DNA of 64,000 bases from the NCBI GenBank assembly GCA_964581385.1, contig CAZOOK010000009.1, forward strand, positions 62,001-126,000, written 5' to 3'. Positions 35,023 to 43,679 of this stretch are shown here, piece by piece. Under the pieces are notes generated by a model. The model saw only the letters and a program-made list of their open reading frames with translations, did not search any database and was not told the origin of the DNA. The translations under genes and the position numbers were made by a program. Source of the stretch: CAZOOK01 sp964581385. Lineage in GTDB: Bacteria; Pseudomonadota; Gammaproteobacteria; Nevskiales; Nevskiaceae. Positions within the stretch are counted from its first letter, which is position 1. Each line of letters opens with the position of its first letter.

Positions 35023-36041
35023 GTTTTGGTCTTTACTCGCTGGCCCGGCCAGCTCTGTTTACGCTTGATCCGGAACACGCACACGAGTTGACGTTGCGCA
35101 CGCTGGCAGGCTATCCGCGTATCGCCGCTCCGTTCGGATTCGGTATCCGGCATCAGCCGGTACGTCTGATGGGGCTCAATTTCCGCAATCGCGTCGGCCT
35201 CGCTGCGGGGCTCGACAAAAACGGCGAATGCGTCGAAGCGTTCGATCGCATGGGCTTCGGTTTCATCGAGGTTGGCACCGTCACGCCGCGTCCACAGCCC
35301 GGTAACGCACGGCCGCGCATGTTCCGACTGCCGAAACAGCAGGCCATCATCAATCGGCTGGGTTTCAACAATCACGGCGTGGATGCGCTGGTGAATCGCG
35401 TCCGCCGTGCGCGCCGGTCGGCGGTGCTCGGCGTCAACATCGGCAAGAATTCTGATACGCCGCTTGAACACGCCGAGGACGATTATCTGATTTGTTTGCG
35501 CAAGGTGTATCCGATCGCGGATTACGTCGTCGTCAACGTGTCGTCGCCGAATACGGCTGGCTTGCGCAGTCTGCAGGGCGCGGATCGTTTCCGCACGCTG
35601 GCCGCGGCGCTGGACGGCGAACGCCGGCAGCTGGCGGATCGCTATGGCCGTCACGTGCCACTACTGGTGAAGATCGCGCCCGATATCGGCGACGACGATC
35701 TGGCGACGCTGGCTGTTGTCGCCGTCGAAAGCAGTATCGACGGTCTGATCGCGACGAATACGACAATTACGCGTCCCGGCGTCGAAGGAGATGCCATCGC
35801 GAAAGAAGCCGGTGGATTGTCCGGCGCGCCGCTGCGGCCGCTGGCGACCGCAGTGCTGAAACGGCTGCGCGGGCTGGTAGGAGCGGATTATCCCTTGATA
35901 GGTGTCGGCGGCATCGCCACCGCCGCGCACGCAGTTGAGAAGCGCGCGGCCGGCGCGGACTTGGTGCAGGTTTATACTGGGCTGGTCTATGAAGGGCCCG
36001 GATTGGTTCGCGAATGTGTTGCCGCGTTGCGAAACGGGTAA
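35019..36041 (+). CDS. pyrD: Dihydroorotate dehydrogenase (quinone), class 2
   Basis: A 340-residue membrane-associated flavoenzyme that oxidises dihydroorotate to orotate with ubiquinone in pyrimidine synthesis. Marks: N-terminal membrane-contact helices (LYSLARPALFTLDPEHAHEL), FMN-binding GLAAGLDKNGE and FNNHGVDAL, the catalytic Ser in NVSSPNTAGLRSLQG and the C-terminal IGVGGIATAAHAVEK. Length fits class 2. The start is a TTG at 35019 overlapping the stop of the kinase gene; no ATG near the conserved N-terminus exists, so the TTG is well supported and suggests translational coupling. Confidence 0.97.
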   Translation: MSFGLYSLARPALFTLDPEHAHELTLRTLAGYPRIAAPFGFGIRHQPVRLMGLNFRNRVGLAAGLDKNGECVEAFDRMGFGFIEVGTVTPRPQPGNARPRMFRLPKQQAIINRLGFNNHGVDALVNRVRRARRSAVLGVNIGKNSDTPLEHAEDDYLICLRKVYPIADYVVVNVSSPNTAGLRSLQGADRFRTLAAALDGERRQLADRYGRHVPLLVKIAPDIGDDDLATLAVVAVESSIDGLIATNTTITRPGVEGDAIAKEAGGLSGAPLRPLATAVLKRLRGLVGADYPLIGVGGIATAAHAVEKRAAGADLVQVYTGLVYEGPGLVRECVAALRNG

Positions 36042-36045
36042 AGCT

Positions 36046-36100
36046 AGGCGCCGTTTTGGGCAGCAACGCAGCGACTAAAGTTAGTGTTGACAGGCCCTAG
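36046..36100. repeat. REP-like element, half copy
   Basis: From 36046 to 36100 the sequence follows, with several mismatches, one half of the palindromic element at 38474-38562 (shared blocks TTTTGGGCAG, AACGCAGCGA and ACAGGCCCTAG). It lies just after the pyrD stop. Confidence 0.75.
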
Positions 36101-36237
36101 TTGCCCCCTGCACTTGGAGTGCGCGACACTACAACATTGAATAAATTGCTGAACGCAGCGTACGGCAGCGATCCCTGATGGTATCTCCCAGCGTGCGCGG
36201 TTCCAGCAAAATATGACTCAACCGATCGAGATCCATC

Positions 36238-37455
36238 ATGCGTAGCAGGGTTGTGGGCGCGTTTTTGTTGTTCACCGCGGCGGCATCCGCGACCGCCGGT
36301 GCGGCAAGTGTGGCCGGCTATGGGGATCTCCCATACGCGAGCGGCATGGCAGTTTATGAAGTTCCCGACAGCGCCCGCAGTGCGGAGATCGGCTGGGGTT
36401 ATCAGTTCAACGGCGGCATTCCGCTGCGCAATCATCCGCACTATTCCTTGGAACTCGCGTATTCCGACCTCAGTCGCCGGCGCAATATCGATCAGCAATA
36501 CGATTATCAACAGTCTCTGTTCGTCAACGGCGTACGCGATCTCGGCTACATCGACTGGATGCACCTTCACCCTTTCGTGATCGCCGGCGCGGGAGGGGTT
36601 CGTGATGACGTGCGCGGCAGTGCCCGCATCAATCCCGGGCTCGATCTGGGCGCCGGAATCCTGGTCCCGCTCGGATTCCGCGGCTGGGCGCTGCGGCTCC
36701 AGGCACTGACGATCGGCTCCTGGAACCTCGAACTGGCGGACGGCGAGGACAAGAATTTTTATGTCGACTATCACCTCATGCTGGGTCTGGAGGTTCCGTT
36801 CAGCCTGCGCGCCAAACCGGCGGCAGAGCCCCCGCCACCTCCGCCACCGCAGGCGGACGCTTCGTGCGCGGAATCAGTGGACCCGATCACCGGCAAGAAG
36901 AGCTGTGTGAGCGATAGCGATCACGACGGCGTGCCCGACGAGGTCGATCAGTGCCCTGGAACCCCGGCCGGCATCGCCGTGGACTACAAAGGTTGCCCGG
37001 TGGCGACACAAGACGCCGATGGCGATGGTGTTCCCGATGCGGCCGACGCCTGTCCGGGAACGCTCGCTGGCGTGAAGGTGGACGAGCGCGGATGCGCGAT
37101 CGAGCAGACGACTATCGTGCCGGACATCAACTTTGCTTATGCGTCGGCCACGCTCGATGACAAGTCGACGACCGTACTCGACAACATCGCTGACATGATG
37201 AAGTCGCAGCCGGATCTGCGCGCCGAGGTTGGCGGTCACACCGATAACAACGTGCATTTCCCGGAAAAGAACCGGTTGCTGTCGCAGCGTCGCGCGGAAG
37301 TCGTGCGTGATTACTTGGTTGCACGCGGCATCGAAAGTTCTCGTCTGAGCGCTGCCGGCTACGGCGACACCAAGCCGATCGTCTCGAATGATACCGCCGA
37401 CGGACGCGCGCAGAATCGTCGCGTCGAACTGAAATTCAGCCGTCAGCAGCCGTGA
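36238..37455 (+). CDS. OmpA-family outer-membrane protein with thrombospondin type-3 repeats
   Basis: A 405-residue exported protein: signal peptide (about 1-23), an OmpA-like eight-stranded barrel (about 25-200), a proline-rich hinge (AEPPPPPPPQ), two thrombospondin type-3 calcium-binding repeats (DSDHDGVPDEVDQCPGTPAG and DADGDGVPDAADACPGTLAG) and a C-terminal OmpA domain that binds peptidoglycan (GGHTDNNVHFPEKN, LSQRRAEVVRDYLV, NRRVELKF). It anchors the outer membrane to the cell wall. Its stop overlaps the GTG of the downstream thioesterase gene. Confidence 0.95.
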   Translation: MRSRVVGAFLLFTAAASATAGAASVAGYGDLPYASGMAVYEVPDSARSAEIGWGYQFNGGIPLRNHPHYSLELAYSDLSRRRNIDQQYDYQQSLFVNGVRDLGYIDWMHLHPFVIAGAGGVRDDVRGSARINPGLDLGAGILVPLGFRGWALRLQALTIGSWNLELADGEDKNFYVDYHLMLGLEVPFSLRAKPAAEPPPPPPPQADASCAESVDPITGKKSCVSDSDHDGVPDEVDQCPGTPAGIAVDYKGCPVATQDADGDGVPDAADACPGTLAGVKVDERGCAIEQTTIVPDINFAYASATLDDKSTTVLDNIADMMKSQPDLRAEVGGHTDNNVHFPEKNRLLSQRRAEVVRDYLVARGIESSRLSAAGYGDTKPIVSNDTADGRAQNRRVELKFSRQQP

Positions 37456-37928
37456 ACGCCCGTCTGACACCGACTCAGTCTCGTCGCGAAACGCGGCGGC
37501 GCGATGAATTCCGGCATTGGATGACCCTGCCTGTGCGCTGGGGTGATATGGACAGCCTCGGCCATGTCAACAATGCGAAATTTTTCACCTACGGCGAAGA
37601 AGCGCGGCAAACTTATTTCAATGAATACGCCGCGCACGATCCCGTTTTCTGGAAGGATTACAGCGTCATCCTTGCGCGGGTCGCCTGCGATTTTATCCAG
37701 CAGCTGCACCATCCTGCCACGCTCGATCTCGGCACGCGTGTGGTGCGCATGGGCCGTTCGAGCCTCGGCGTGACGACGGCAATGTTTCGCGACAACGTGC
37801 TGGTCGCGGTTCAGGATGCGGTGCTGGTGTGGTTCGACTATCGTAATCAGAAGGTCGAACAGATCCCGCAGACCACCCGTGACTGGATTCGCGCGAACGA
37901 GATCGTGGCGCCGCGGGAAAACGAGTAG
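37452..37928 (+). CDS. Acyl-CoA thioesterase, 4HBT hotdog family
   Basis: A 158-residue hotdog-fold protein of the YbgC/FadM-like thioesterase type. The active-site segment RWGDMDSLGHVNNAKFFTYGEEAR includes the catalytic Asp of the 'D-x-D-x-x-G-H-V-N-N' motif. It would release free acids from acyl-CoA or acyl-ACP in the cytoplasm. The start is GTG at 37452, overlapping the ompA-family stop by 4 bp (GTGA); an ATG at 37504 would delete upstream residues that precede the motif but is possible. Confidence 0.9.
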   Translation: MNARLTPTQSRRETRRRDEFRHWMTLPVRWGDMDSLGHVNNAKFFTYGEEARQTYFNEYAAHDPVFWKDYSVILARVACDFIQQLHHPATLDLGTRVVRMGRSSLGVTTAMFRDNVLVAVQDAVLVWFDYRNQKVEQIPQTTRDWIRANEIVAPRENE

Positions 37929-37962
37929 TGAGCCAGATTCGGCTAGCGCCTATTACCAGACC

Positions 37963-38451
37963 CTAGATTGCTAGCCGCTGCAAATCTCTAGCCGGCGCAG
38001 CTTCATTCCATAACGCCTCATACTTGTCGAGCTTCTCGCGCACGCGCAGTGGCGCCGTCTGCCAGTAGCTTGCCACGAGGCTTTCCGGATTTCGCTTTTC
38101 GAGGAACTGACATCCGTCAGCGATCACCCATTCGCCGCGGAAATCACTGAGCTGCTCGTATGCCAGCTCGCGGAACTCGACACGGCTGCTCAGCTGGCGT
38201 CCCAGTTCGACGAGGCGATGTGCGCCTTGGGCGGTGAGGCGCGGCTGGTTCAACAGCACGCGCAGGCGCGCCCGGTTTTCGCCGAGCAGGAATGTCTTCA
38301 CTGCGTCCACAAAAGGTTCCGCGCCATATATCGCCGGGTCGAGCGCGAAGCTCAGCAGAGTCAACTCCAGTCGTGTCGTCTCTGCGATTTTCAGCGCCTG
38401 AGCAATGAATTCGGTACGTCCAGAGACGATGAGGGAATCGCTATCGGCCAT
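37963..38451 (-). CDS. Conserved protein of unknown function (phospholipase-D-like fold suspected)
   Basis: A 162-residue soluble protein. The pattern of alternating strands and helices (TRLELTLLSFALDPAIYG, RARLRVLLNQPRLTAQGAHR, GEWVIADGCQFLEKRNPES) resembles half of a phospholipase-D-like domain of the type found in small proteobacterial proteins, but no HKD catalytic motif is present. I cannot give it a function. ATG 38451 with GGAGACTGC upstream is preferred over in-frame codons further up, which would run into the palindromic repeat at 38474-38562. Confidence 0.7.
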   Translation of the reverse strand: MADSDSLIVSGRTEFIAQALKIAETTRLELTLLSFALDPAIYGAEPFVDAVKTFLLGENRARLRVLLNQPRLTAQGAHRLVELGRQLSSRVEFRELAYEQLSDFRGEWVIADGCQFLEKRNPESLVASYWQTAPLRVREKLDKYEALWNEAAPARDLQRLAI

Positions 38452-38473
38452 TGCAGTCTCCTCGGGTGGCTTA

Positions 38474-38562
38474 GGGCCTGTTAACACTCACTTTGATCGC
38501 TGCGTTACTGCCCAAAAGGGCGCCAGGCAAGGCGCAGCGATCAAAGTGAGTGTTAGCCCCTA
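38474..38562. repeat. REP-like palindromic element (most complete copy)
   Basis: Two perfect 23-bp arms, 38482-38504 and 38533-38555, flank a 28-bp centre that itself contains GCCCAAAAGGGC. The outer parts (AGGGCCTGT at the left, GCCCCTAG at the right) extend the symmetry imperfectly. It lies between two minus-strand genes and its right end touches the purB stop. Shared blocks occur at 36046-36100 and 12041-12082. Confidence 0.9.
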
Positions 38563-39939
38563 GACGGCCTTCGCCTGTTCGGCGGCGTTGCCGATATAGG
38601 TCGCTGGCGTCATCGCCAGCAAACGCTGTTTCTCGACCTCTGGCAGTGCCAGCGATTCGACGAAGCCGCGGATTGCGTCGCGGCCGATTTTCTGACCGCG
38701 CGTCAGGCGCTTGAGTTGTTCGTAGGGTTCCGGCAGCCCATGGCGGCGCATCACGGTTTGAATCGCTTCGGCGAGCACTTCCCAGTTCTCATCGAGGTCG
38801 CGGCTGATCTTCCACGCGTCCGCTTCGAGCTTGCCGACGCCGCGCAGCAACGACTGGAACGCGATTACCGTGTGTGCGACACCGACACCGAGGTTGCGCA
38901 GTACGGTCGAGTCGGTAAGGTCGCGCTGCCAGCGCGAGACCGGCAACTTTTCGGTGAGGAAACCGAGCAACGCGTTGGCGACGCCGAAGTTACCCTCCGC
39001 ATTCTCGAAATCGATTGGATTGACCTTGTGTGGCATCGTCGATGAGCCAACTTCGCCGGCAACCAGCTTCTGCTTGAAATAGCCGAGCGAAATATAGCCC
39101 CAGGCATCGCGGCAAAAACCGATCAGGATGGTGTTCGCGCGCAGCAGCGTGTGGAAGTATTCGGCGATGAAATCATGCGGCTCGATCTGTGTCGTCGCCG
39201 GGCTCGGCGCCAGCTCCAGATCGGCGAGCATCCGCGCGGCAAGCGCCGGCCAGTCCACATCCGGATAGGCCGCATAGTGCGCGCTGTAATTGCCGACCGC
39301 GCCATTGATCTTGCCGAGAATGGTGACGTTCGCGAACTGCTCGCGCTGGCGGCGCAGGCGCTGCGCAAACACGGCGATTTCCTTGCCGAGTGTCGTCGGC
39401 GTGGCCGCCTGGCCATGCGTGCGCGATAGCATCGGCTGTTCCGCGTAGCGGTGCGCCAGCGTCGACAGGCTGGCGATGATCTTGTCGAGCGCCGGCAGCA
39501 GTACCTGCTTGCGTGCGTCGCGCAGCATCAGCGCGTAGGCAATGTTGTTGATGTCCTCGGACGTGCAAGCGAAATGGATAAATTCCTTGACGGCTTCCAG
39601 TTCCGGATTGCTGCCGATCTTTTCCTTGAGAAAATACTCGACGGCCTTGACGTCGTGATTGGTTGTATCTTCGATGGTTTTGACACGCTGCGCGGCTTCG
39701 ATATCAAAGCTGTCGGCGATTTGCTGCAAGCGCGCGCGCGCTTCCGCCGACAATGGCGCCACTTCCGGAATGCCGGGGTGGTCGGCAAGCATCATCAGCC
39801 AGCGGATCTCGACCAGCACGCGATAGCGGATCAGGCCGAATTCGCTGAAGTAGGGGCGCAGAGCGTAAGTCTTATCGGCATAGCGCCCGTCGATCGGGGA
39901 AATCGCGGTCAGCGACGTGAGATTCATCGGCAGAGGCAT
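38560..39939 (-). CDS. purB: Adenylosuccinate lyase
   Basis: A 459-residue enzyme of the fumarase/aspartase superfamily that releases fumarate from SAICAR and from adenylosuccinate in purine synthesis. The start LTSLTAISPIDGRYADKT is that of the gamma-proteobacterial (E. coli) type, and the signature loop VGSSTMPHKVNPIDFENAEG contains the catalytic Ser. SRTHGQAATPTTLGKE holds the general-acid His region. ATG 39927 (four codons in) aligns with the E. coli start and is an alternative. It is divergent from fumC, with 50 bp between the starts. Confidence 0.98.
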   Translation of the reverse strand: MPLPMNLTSLTAISPIDGRYADKTYALRPYFSEFGLIRYRVLVEIRWLMMLADHPGIPEVAPLSAEARARLQQIADSFDIEAAQRVKTIEDTTNHDVKAVEYFLKEKIGSNPELEAVKEFIHFACTSEDINNIAYALMLRDARKQVLLPALDKIIASLSTLAHRYAEQPMLSRTHGQAATPTTLGKEIAVFAQRLRRQREQFANVTILGKINGAVGNYSAHYAAYPDVDWPALAARMLADLELAPSPATTQIEPHDFIAEYFHTLLRANTILIGFCRDAWGYISLGYFKQKLVAGEVGSSTMPHKVNPIDFENAEGNFGVANALLGFLTEKLPVSRWQRDLTDSTVLRNLGVGVAHTVIAFQSLLRGVGKLEADAWKISRDLDENWEVLAEAIQTVMRRHGLPEPYEQLKRLTRGQKIGRDAIRGFVESLALPEVEKQRLLAMTPATYIGNAAEQAKAV

Positions 39940-39989
39940 GGGAAGGGTTTCGTTAAGATGGTCTGATTTTATCGCGGAGGGACCCAGTC

Positions 39990-41387
39990 ATGCCCGATTA
40001 CCGCATCGAACGCGACAGCTTCGGCGAGCTCAGCGTGCCCGCTGAAGCCTTGTGGGGCGCGCAAACCCAGCGCGCAATTGAGAATTTCCCGGTCTCCGGC
40101 CTGCGTTTGCCCCGCGCTTTCATCCGCGCGCTTGGCCTCATAAAGGCAGCCGCAGCGGAAACCAACGCGGATCTGCGTCTGTTGCCGCCGCGTCTCGCCG
40201 CGGTGATTGCGACCGCAGCGCGCGAAGTGGCCGAAGGCATACACGACACTCAGTTCCCGGTCGATGTGTTCCAGACCGGCTCGGGGACTTCGACCAACAT
40301 GAACGCCAACGAAGTGATTGCACATCTGGCATCGCGCCGTGCGCGATTGAAAATTCATCCCAATGATCACGTCAATCTGGGGCAGTCGTCTAACGATACG
40401 ATTCCGACTGCTATCCACGTCGCGGCAAGCCTCGCGCTGCATGAGCAATTATTGCCGGCGCTGAAGCATCTGGCGCGTACGATCGAGCGCAAGGCGAGCC
40501 GCTTGCGCACCGTGACCAAGACTGGCCGTACGCATTTGATGGACGCAATGCCGCTGCGCCTTGACCAGGAGCTGGGCGGTTGGGCACAGCAGATCCGGCT
40601 TGGCATAGATCGCATCGACGCCTGCGGGCCGCGTATCCACGCGCTGGCACAGGGGGGCACGGCCGTGGGCACCGGCATCAACGTGCATCCGAAATTCGCT
40701 GCGAAATTCGCGCGCCGGCTCGCGCGGGATACACGCATTGCGTTTCGGCCCAGCGAGAATTTCTTCGAGAGCCTGTCGTCGCAGGATGCGGCGGTGGAGC
40801 TCTCAGGTGCGCTGAAGACCGTTGCGGTGTCGCTGATGAAGATCGCCAACGATCTGCGCTGGATGAATTCCGGTCCGCTCGCCGGGCTCGGCGAGATCGC
40901 ATTGCCGGCACTACAACCCGGATCGAGCATCATGCCGGGCAAGGTCAATCCGGTGATTCCCGAGGCGGTATGCATGGTCGGTGCGCAAGTGATCGGTAAC
41001 GATGCAACGATCACTGTCGCCGGGCAGTCCGGGAATTTTCAGCTCAACGTGATGCTGCCGGTGATCACGTACAACCTGCTGCAATCTATCGAACTGCTGG
41101 CGAACGGCGCGCGGCTGCTGGCGGATCGGGCGATCAGGGATTTCACCGTCAATCGAGCCAGGATTCGCGAGGCGCTCGACCGGAATCCCATTCTCATTAC
41201 GGCGCTCAACAGTGTTATCGGCTATGAAAAAGGAGCGGCGATCGCCAAGCGCGCCTACCGGGAAGGTAAGCCTATTCTCGACGTGGCCATGGCCGAAACC
41301 GGCATGAGCGGAGCGGAGCTGAAGGGGCTGCTCGATCCTTCGGCGCTGGCACTAGGCGGCATTCACGGCAAGGGCGGTGGCGGCTGA
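39990..41387 (+). CDS. fumC: Class II fumarate hydratase (aspartase superfamily)
   Basis: A 465-residue enzyme interconverting fumarate and malate. Visible are GSGTSTNMNANEVIAHLASR, the active-site KTGRTHLMDAMPLRLDQE and the signature loop GSSIMPGKVNPVIPEAV. The part after the signature (VIPEAV and VMLPVITYNLLQSIELL) resembles aspartate ammonia-lyases, while PGKVNP and SGNFQLNV are fumarase-like. Similar proteins in Xanthomonas are named FumC, and I follow this. If it is an aspartase, the symbol would be aspA. Divergent from purB, whose reactions also release fumarate. Confidence 0.85.
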   Translation: MPDYRIERDSFGELSVPAEALWGAQTQRAIENFPVSGLRLPRAFIRALGLIKAAAAETNADLRLLPPRLAAVIATAAREVAEGIHDTQFPVDVFQTGSGTSTNMNANEVIAHLASRRARLKIHPNDHVNLGQSSNDTIPTAIHVAASLALHEQLLPALKHLARTIERKASRLRTVTKTGRTHLMDAMPLRLDQELGGWAQQIRLGIDRIDACGPRIHALAQGGTAVGTGINVHPKFAAKFARRLARDTRIAFRPSENFFESLSSQDAAVELSGALKTVAVSLMKIANDLRWMNSGPLAGLGEIALPALQPGSSIMPGKVNPVIPEAVCMVGAQVIGNDATITVAGQSGNFQLNVMLPVITYNLLQSIELLANGARLLADRAIRDFTVNRARIREALDRNPILITALNSVIGYEKGAAIAKRAYREGKPILDVAMAETGMSGAELKGLLDPSALALGGIHGKGGGG

Positions 41388-41471
41388 TCCGCCCCATTGC
41401 AACCGTGGGGTTGTGGCTGACTGGTCTGCTGGACTAGACGACGCTGGAACGGAAGCAGTTTCCGCCGTCGC

Positions 41472-42224
41472 TCAGGGCGTGGTGTGACAGAAGATTCCGA
41501 TGTCCGCTGCCCTAAGGGTACCCATATTGGAACCTCTGAAATTGACGTAAGCCAGAATCACATCGTAGCTGTTGCCTGCTTGCACCCGGCAGCTGGTCGT
41601 AATCGGCGTCCCACCCTGAGCAACGTCGATGCTCAGCGTCCGCCCACTTTGCGGCACAGTCTGATAATCGCTGGCAGTGCCGTAGTCCAGAGCGTCCGAG
41701 ATGGTCGTCGTGCCGGCGACCACACTGACGGTGGTATCCGTGAGCAATGACAAGGTGTTGATCACTCGCACCCGCACATGACTGCTATCGACCGTCGCGG
41801 ATTCCTGCGCGAAGCTGGCAATTTGGATGGTGCTGGTGCCACTAGCCTTGAGGTCACCCATCAACACCGTCGTGTAAGTCCCGCCATCCTGCATCGCGTT
41901 GGAGCCCTGCGTTACGCTGCTGCCGCCGCCAGACCCGGACACGGTGAAATTAACGTTTCCGTCGCTGACGGAGACCGTCGCGCTATTGCCACTAGCCGTG
42001 GTGCTGTACCCCTCGCCAGTGAGCACAGCGGTGGTCGAGGAATCAGTGAAAACGTCGACTTTGACTGACGCCGCCGCGGCGAATGCCCGGCTGTTCGTCA
42101 ATTCGTTGTAGAAGTTGATCGTAGCAGGACCGTTGCCACCGACCGGATTGCTATCGCTGCTGCCGCAGCCGGAAATGAGGCAGACGAGTGTTGTGGCAAT
42201 GCTACCGATCAGAATTCGTCTCAT
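41472..42224 (-). CDS. DUF4397-type lipoprotein
   Basis: A 250-residue exported lipoprotein: signal MRRILIGSIATTLVCLISGC with the lipidated Cys at residue 20, a Gly/Asn-rich linker, then two beta-sandwich repeats. The phrases ATINFYNELTNSRAFAAA and VRVINTLSLLTDTTVSVVAG with TISDALDYGTASDYQTVP are typical of DUF4397 domains, which occur in surface proteins of unknown function. Start chosen at ATG 42224, which has GGAGGAAGG upstream. It follows the ABC exporter operon on the same strand after 258 bp but is probably transcribed on its own. Confidence 0.85.
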   Translation of the reverse strand: MRRILIGSIATTLVCLISGCGSSDSNPVGGNGPATINFYNELTNSRAFAAAASVKVDVFTDSSTTAVLTGEGYSTTASGNSATVSVSDGNVNFTVSGSGGGSSVTQGSNAMQDGGTYTTVLMGDLKASGTSTIQIASFAQESATVDSSHVRVRVINTLSLLTDTTVSVVAGTTTISDALDYGTASDYQTVPQSGRTLSIDVAQGGTPITTSCRVQAGNSYDVILAYVNFRGSNMGTLRAADIGIFCHTTP

Positions 42225-42298
42225 ACATCCTTCCTCCGTCGTAAGCTTATGTTTATATTCAGTACCCGAAGAAATAATTGCTGCCAATTCAGAAGTCA

Positions 42299-42329
42299 GG
42301 CGCAATTTCTGTACCCGGAAAATTGCGCC
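42299..42329. repeat. Hairpin between ABC exporter operon and DUF4397 gene
   Basis: GGCGCAATTT (42299-42308) and AAATTGCGCC (42320-42329) form a perfect 10-bp stem with an 11-nt loop. There is no T run on either strand, so an operator or a factor-assisted terminator is possible. Surrounding sequence is AT-rich. Confidence 0.6.
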
Positions 42330-42482
42330 GTCCTTGGGTTCCAGAGTCCGATCCTCTATACGGGGCCGGAAGTCCGGAAATTTCTATACGGAACCGCTAT
42401 ATGTGCTAATAGCCTACTACGATTTTCTTGATAATACTGAGGCTTGCATCACAGTCGGAGAAATATAGCGGCTCTGCGGTCG

Positions 42483-43661
42483 CTAGTTCGCGCGCAAGGC
42501 CTCAATCACCGGCGCGCGCGCGGCGCGGATTGCCGGAAATAGGCCACCGACAACGCCGATTGCGCAGGCCCAAGTGATGCCCAATGCCAGCAGGCCCGGG
42601 CTGACCGTGAGACGGAATACCAACTGAGTGAAATTTCCAGATAAGGTATTGATGGCATTGCCATTGAAGAATCCCCACGCCAGCAGCGAACCGATGACAC
42701 CGCCGAGCAGCGACAAGAGCAAGGCTTCCGCGAATACCGAGACCACCACCGGCAGGGCCCCAAAGCCGATGGCGCGCAGCGTCGCGATCTCCTGGCCGCG
42801 TGCGGAAACCGCCGTATACATCGCGTTCAGGGCGCCAAACAGGGCGCCGACGGCCATGATGCTGCCGACGAAGTAGGCAAAAAAGAACAGGATGTCGTTG
42901 ATTTGCTTCGACAGCGTCGCGAAGTAATCGGTCTCGCGTTTCACATCGACCGTCAACTGTGGATTGGTGGTGAGCGCATCCTTGAAACGGTCGAAGTCGC
43001 TCGGCGAATCGAGCATGACGGTGACCGACTGGAACAGGTTGCGCCGGTATGCGGACAGCAGTGTTTCAGAATCCGCCCAGACTTCGGATTCGTGGGAATC
43101 GCCGCCGCTCTCGAAAATGCCGACCACGGTCCAGTCGGAGTCGCGGAATGCGATGCGGCTGCCAAGTTCCAATCCCTTGAATTGCTTTTGCGCGGCATCG
43201 CCGACGATCACTTCGCGCACTGCGGACGCGAACATGCGGCCCTGTGTGAGATGCGCTTCCGGCCGTAACGTCATCACCTTCGGACCGACGCCGCGGAACG
43301 TCACGTTGCCCTCGGAATTGTCGACCTTGGCCGGCAGCGACACGATTACCATCGCTTCCGCTTCACCCACTGGCTTGCCGTCTGCGTCATGCTTGACGCC
43401 AGGTGCGTCGAGAATCGTCAGCACACCGTCACGCGCCAGCGTGCTCGACAGCTCGGTCTGCGAACCGCCGCGCAGGATCAGTGCGCGATCCGCGCGGCCG
43501 CTGCGCGCAACCGTTTCGCGGAAACCGACCGCCATCGCCAGCACCGATACCAGCACGGCGACCACGCCGGCAATGCTGATGACGATCACCGACGACGCAC
43601 CGATACGCTGCGGCAGCGCGCGCAGGTTCATTGCCGTGATGGCCAGAATCTGTTGGATCAT
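42483..43661 (-). CDS. ABC transporter permease, MacB/FtsX type (second of two)
   Basis: A 392-residue inner-membrane permease: one N-terminal helix (about 15-45), a periplasmic MacB-like core domain (about 50-265) and three C-terminal helices with the FtsX domain (ILFFFAYFVGSIMAVGALFGAL, then ARGQEIATLRAIGFGALPVV). It ends in ARAPVIEALRAN, typical of the family. The last gene of a four-gene operon (adaptor, ATPase, permease, permease); it starts 18 bp after the first permease. Type VII ABC systems of this kind extrude lipoproteins, peptides or drugs, or act mechanically from the periplasm. Confidence 0.93.
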   Translation of the reverse strand: MIQQILAITAMNLRALPQRIGASSVIVISIAGVVAVLVSVLAMAVGFRETVARSGRADRALILRGGSQTELSSTLARDGVLTILDAPGVKHDADGKPVGEAEAMVIVSLPAKVDNSEGNVTFRGVGPKVMTLRPEAHLTQGRMFASAVREVIVGDAAQKQFKGLELGSRIAFRDSDWTVVGIFESGGDSHESEVWADSETLLSAYRRNLFQSVTVMLDSPSDFDRFKDALTTNPQLTVDVKRETDYFATLSKQINDILFFFAYFVGSIMAVGALFGALNAMYTAVSARGQEIATLRAIGFGALPVVVSVFAEALLLSLLGGVIGSLLAWGFFNGNAINTLSGNFTQLVFRLTVSPGLLALGITWACAIGVVGGLFPAIRAARAPVIEALRAN

Positions 43662-43679
43662 TGGATGCGGATCATGTGC

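Noticed and set aside
36046..36100. Possible pyrD terminator
   Set aside because: The sequence is explained better as a half copy of the REP-like element and has no T tract.
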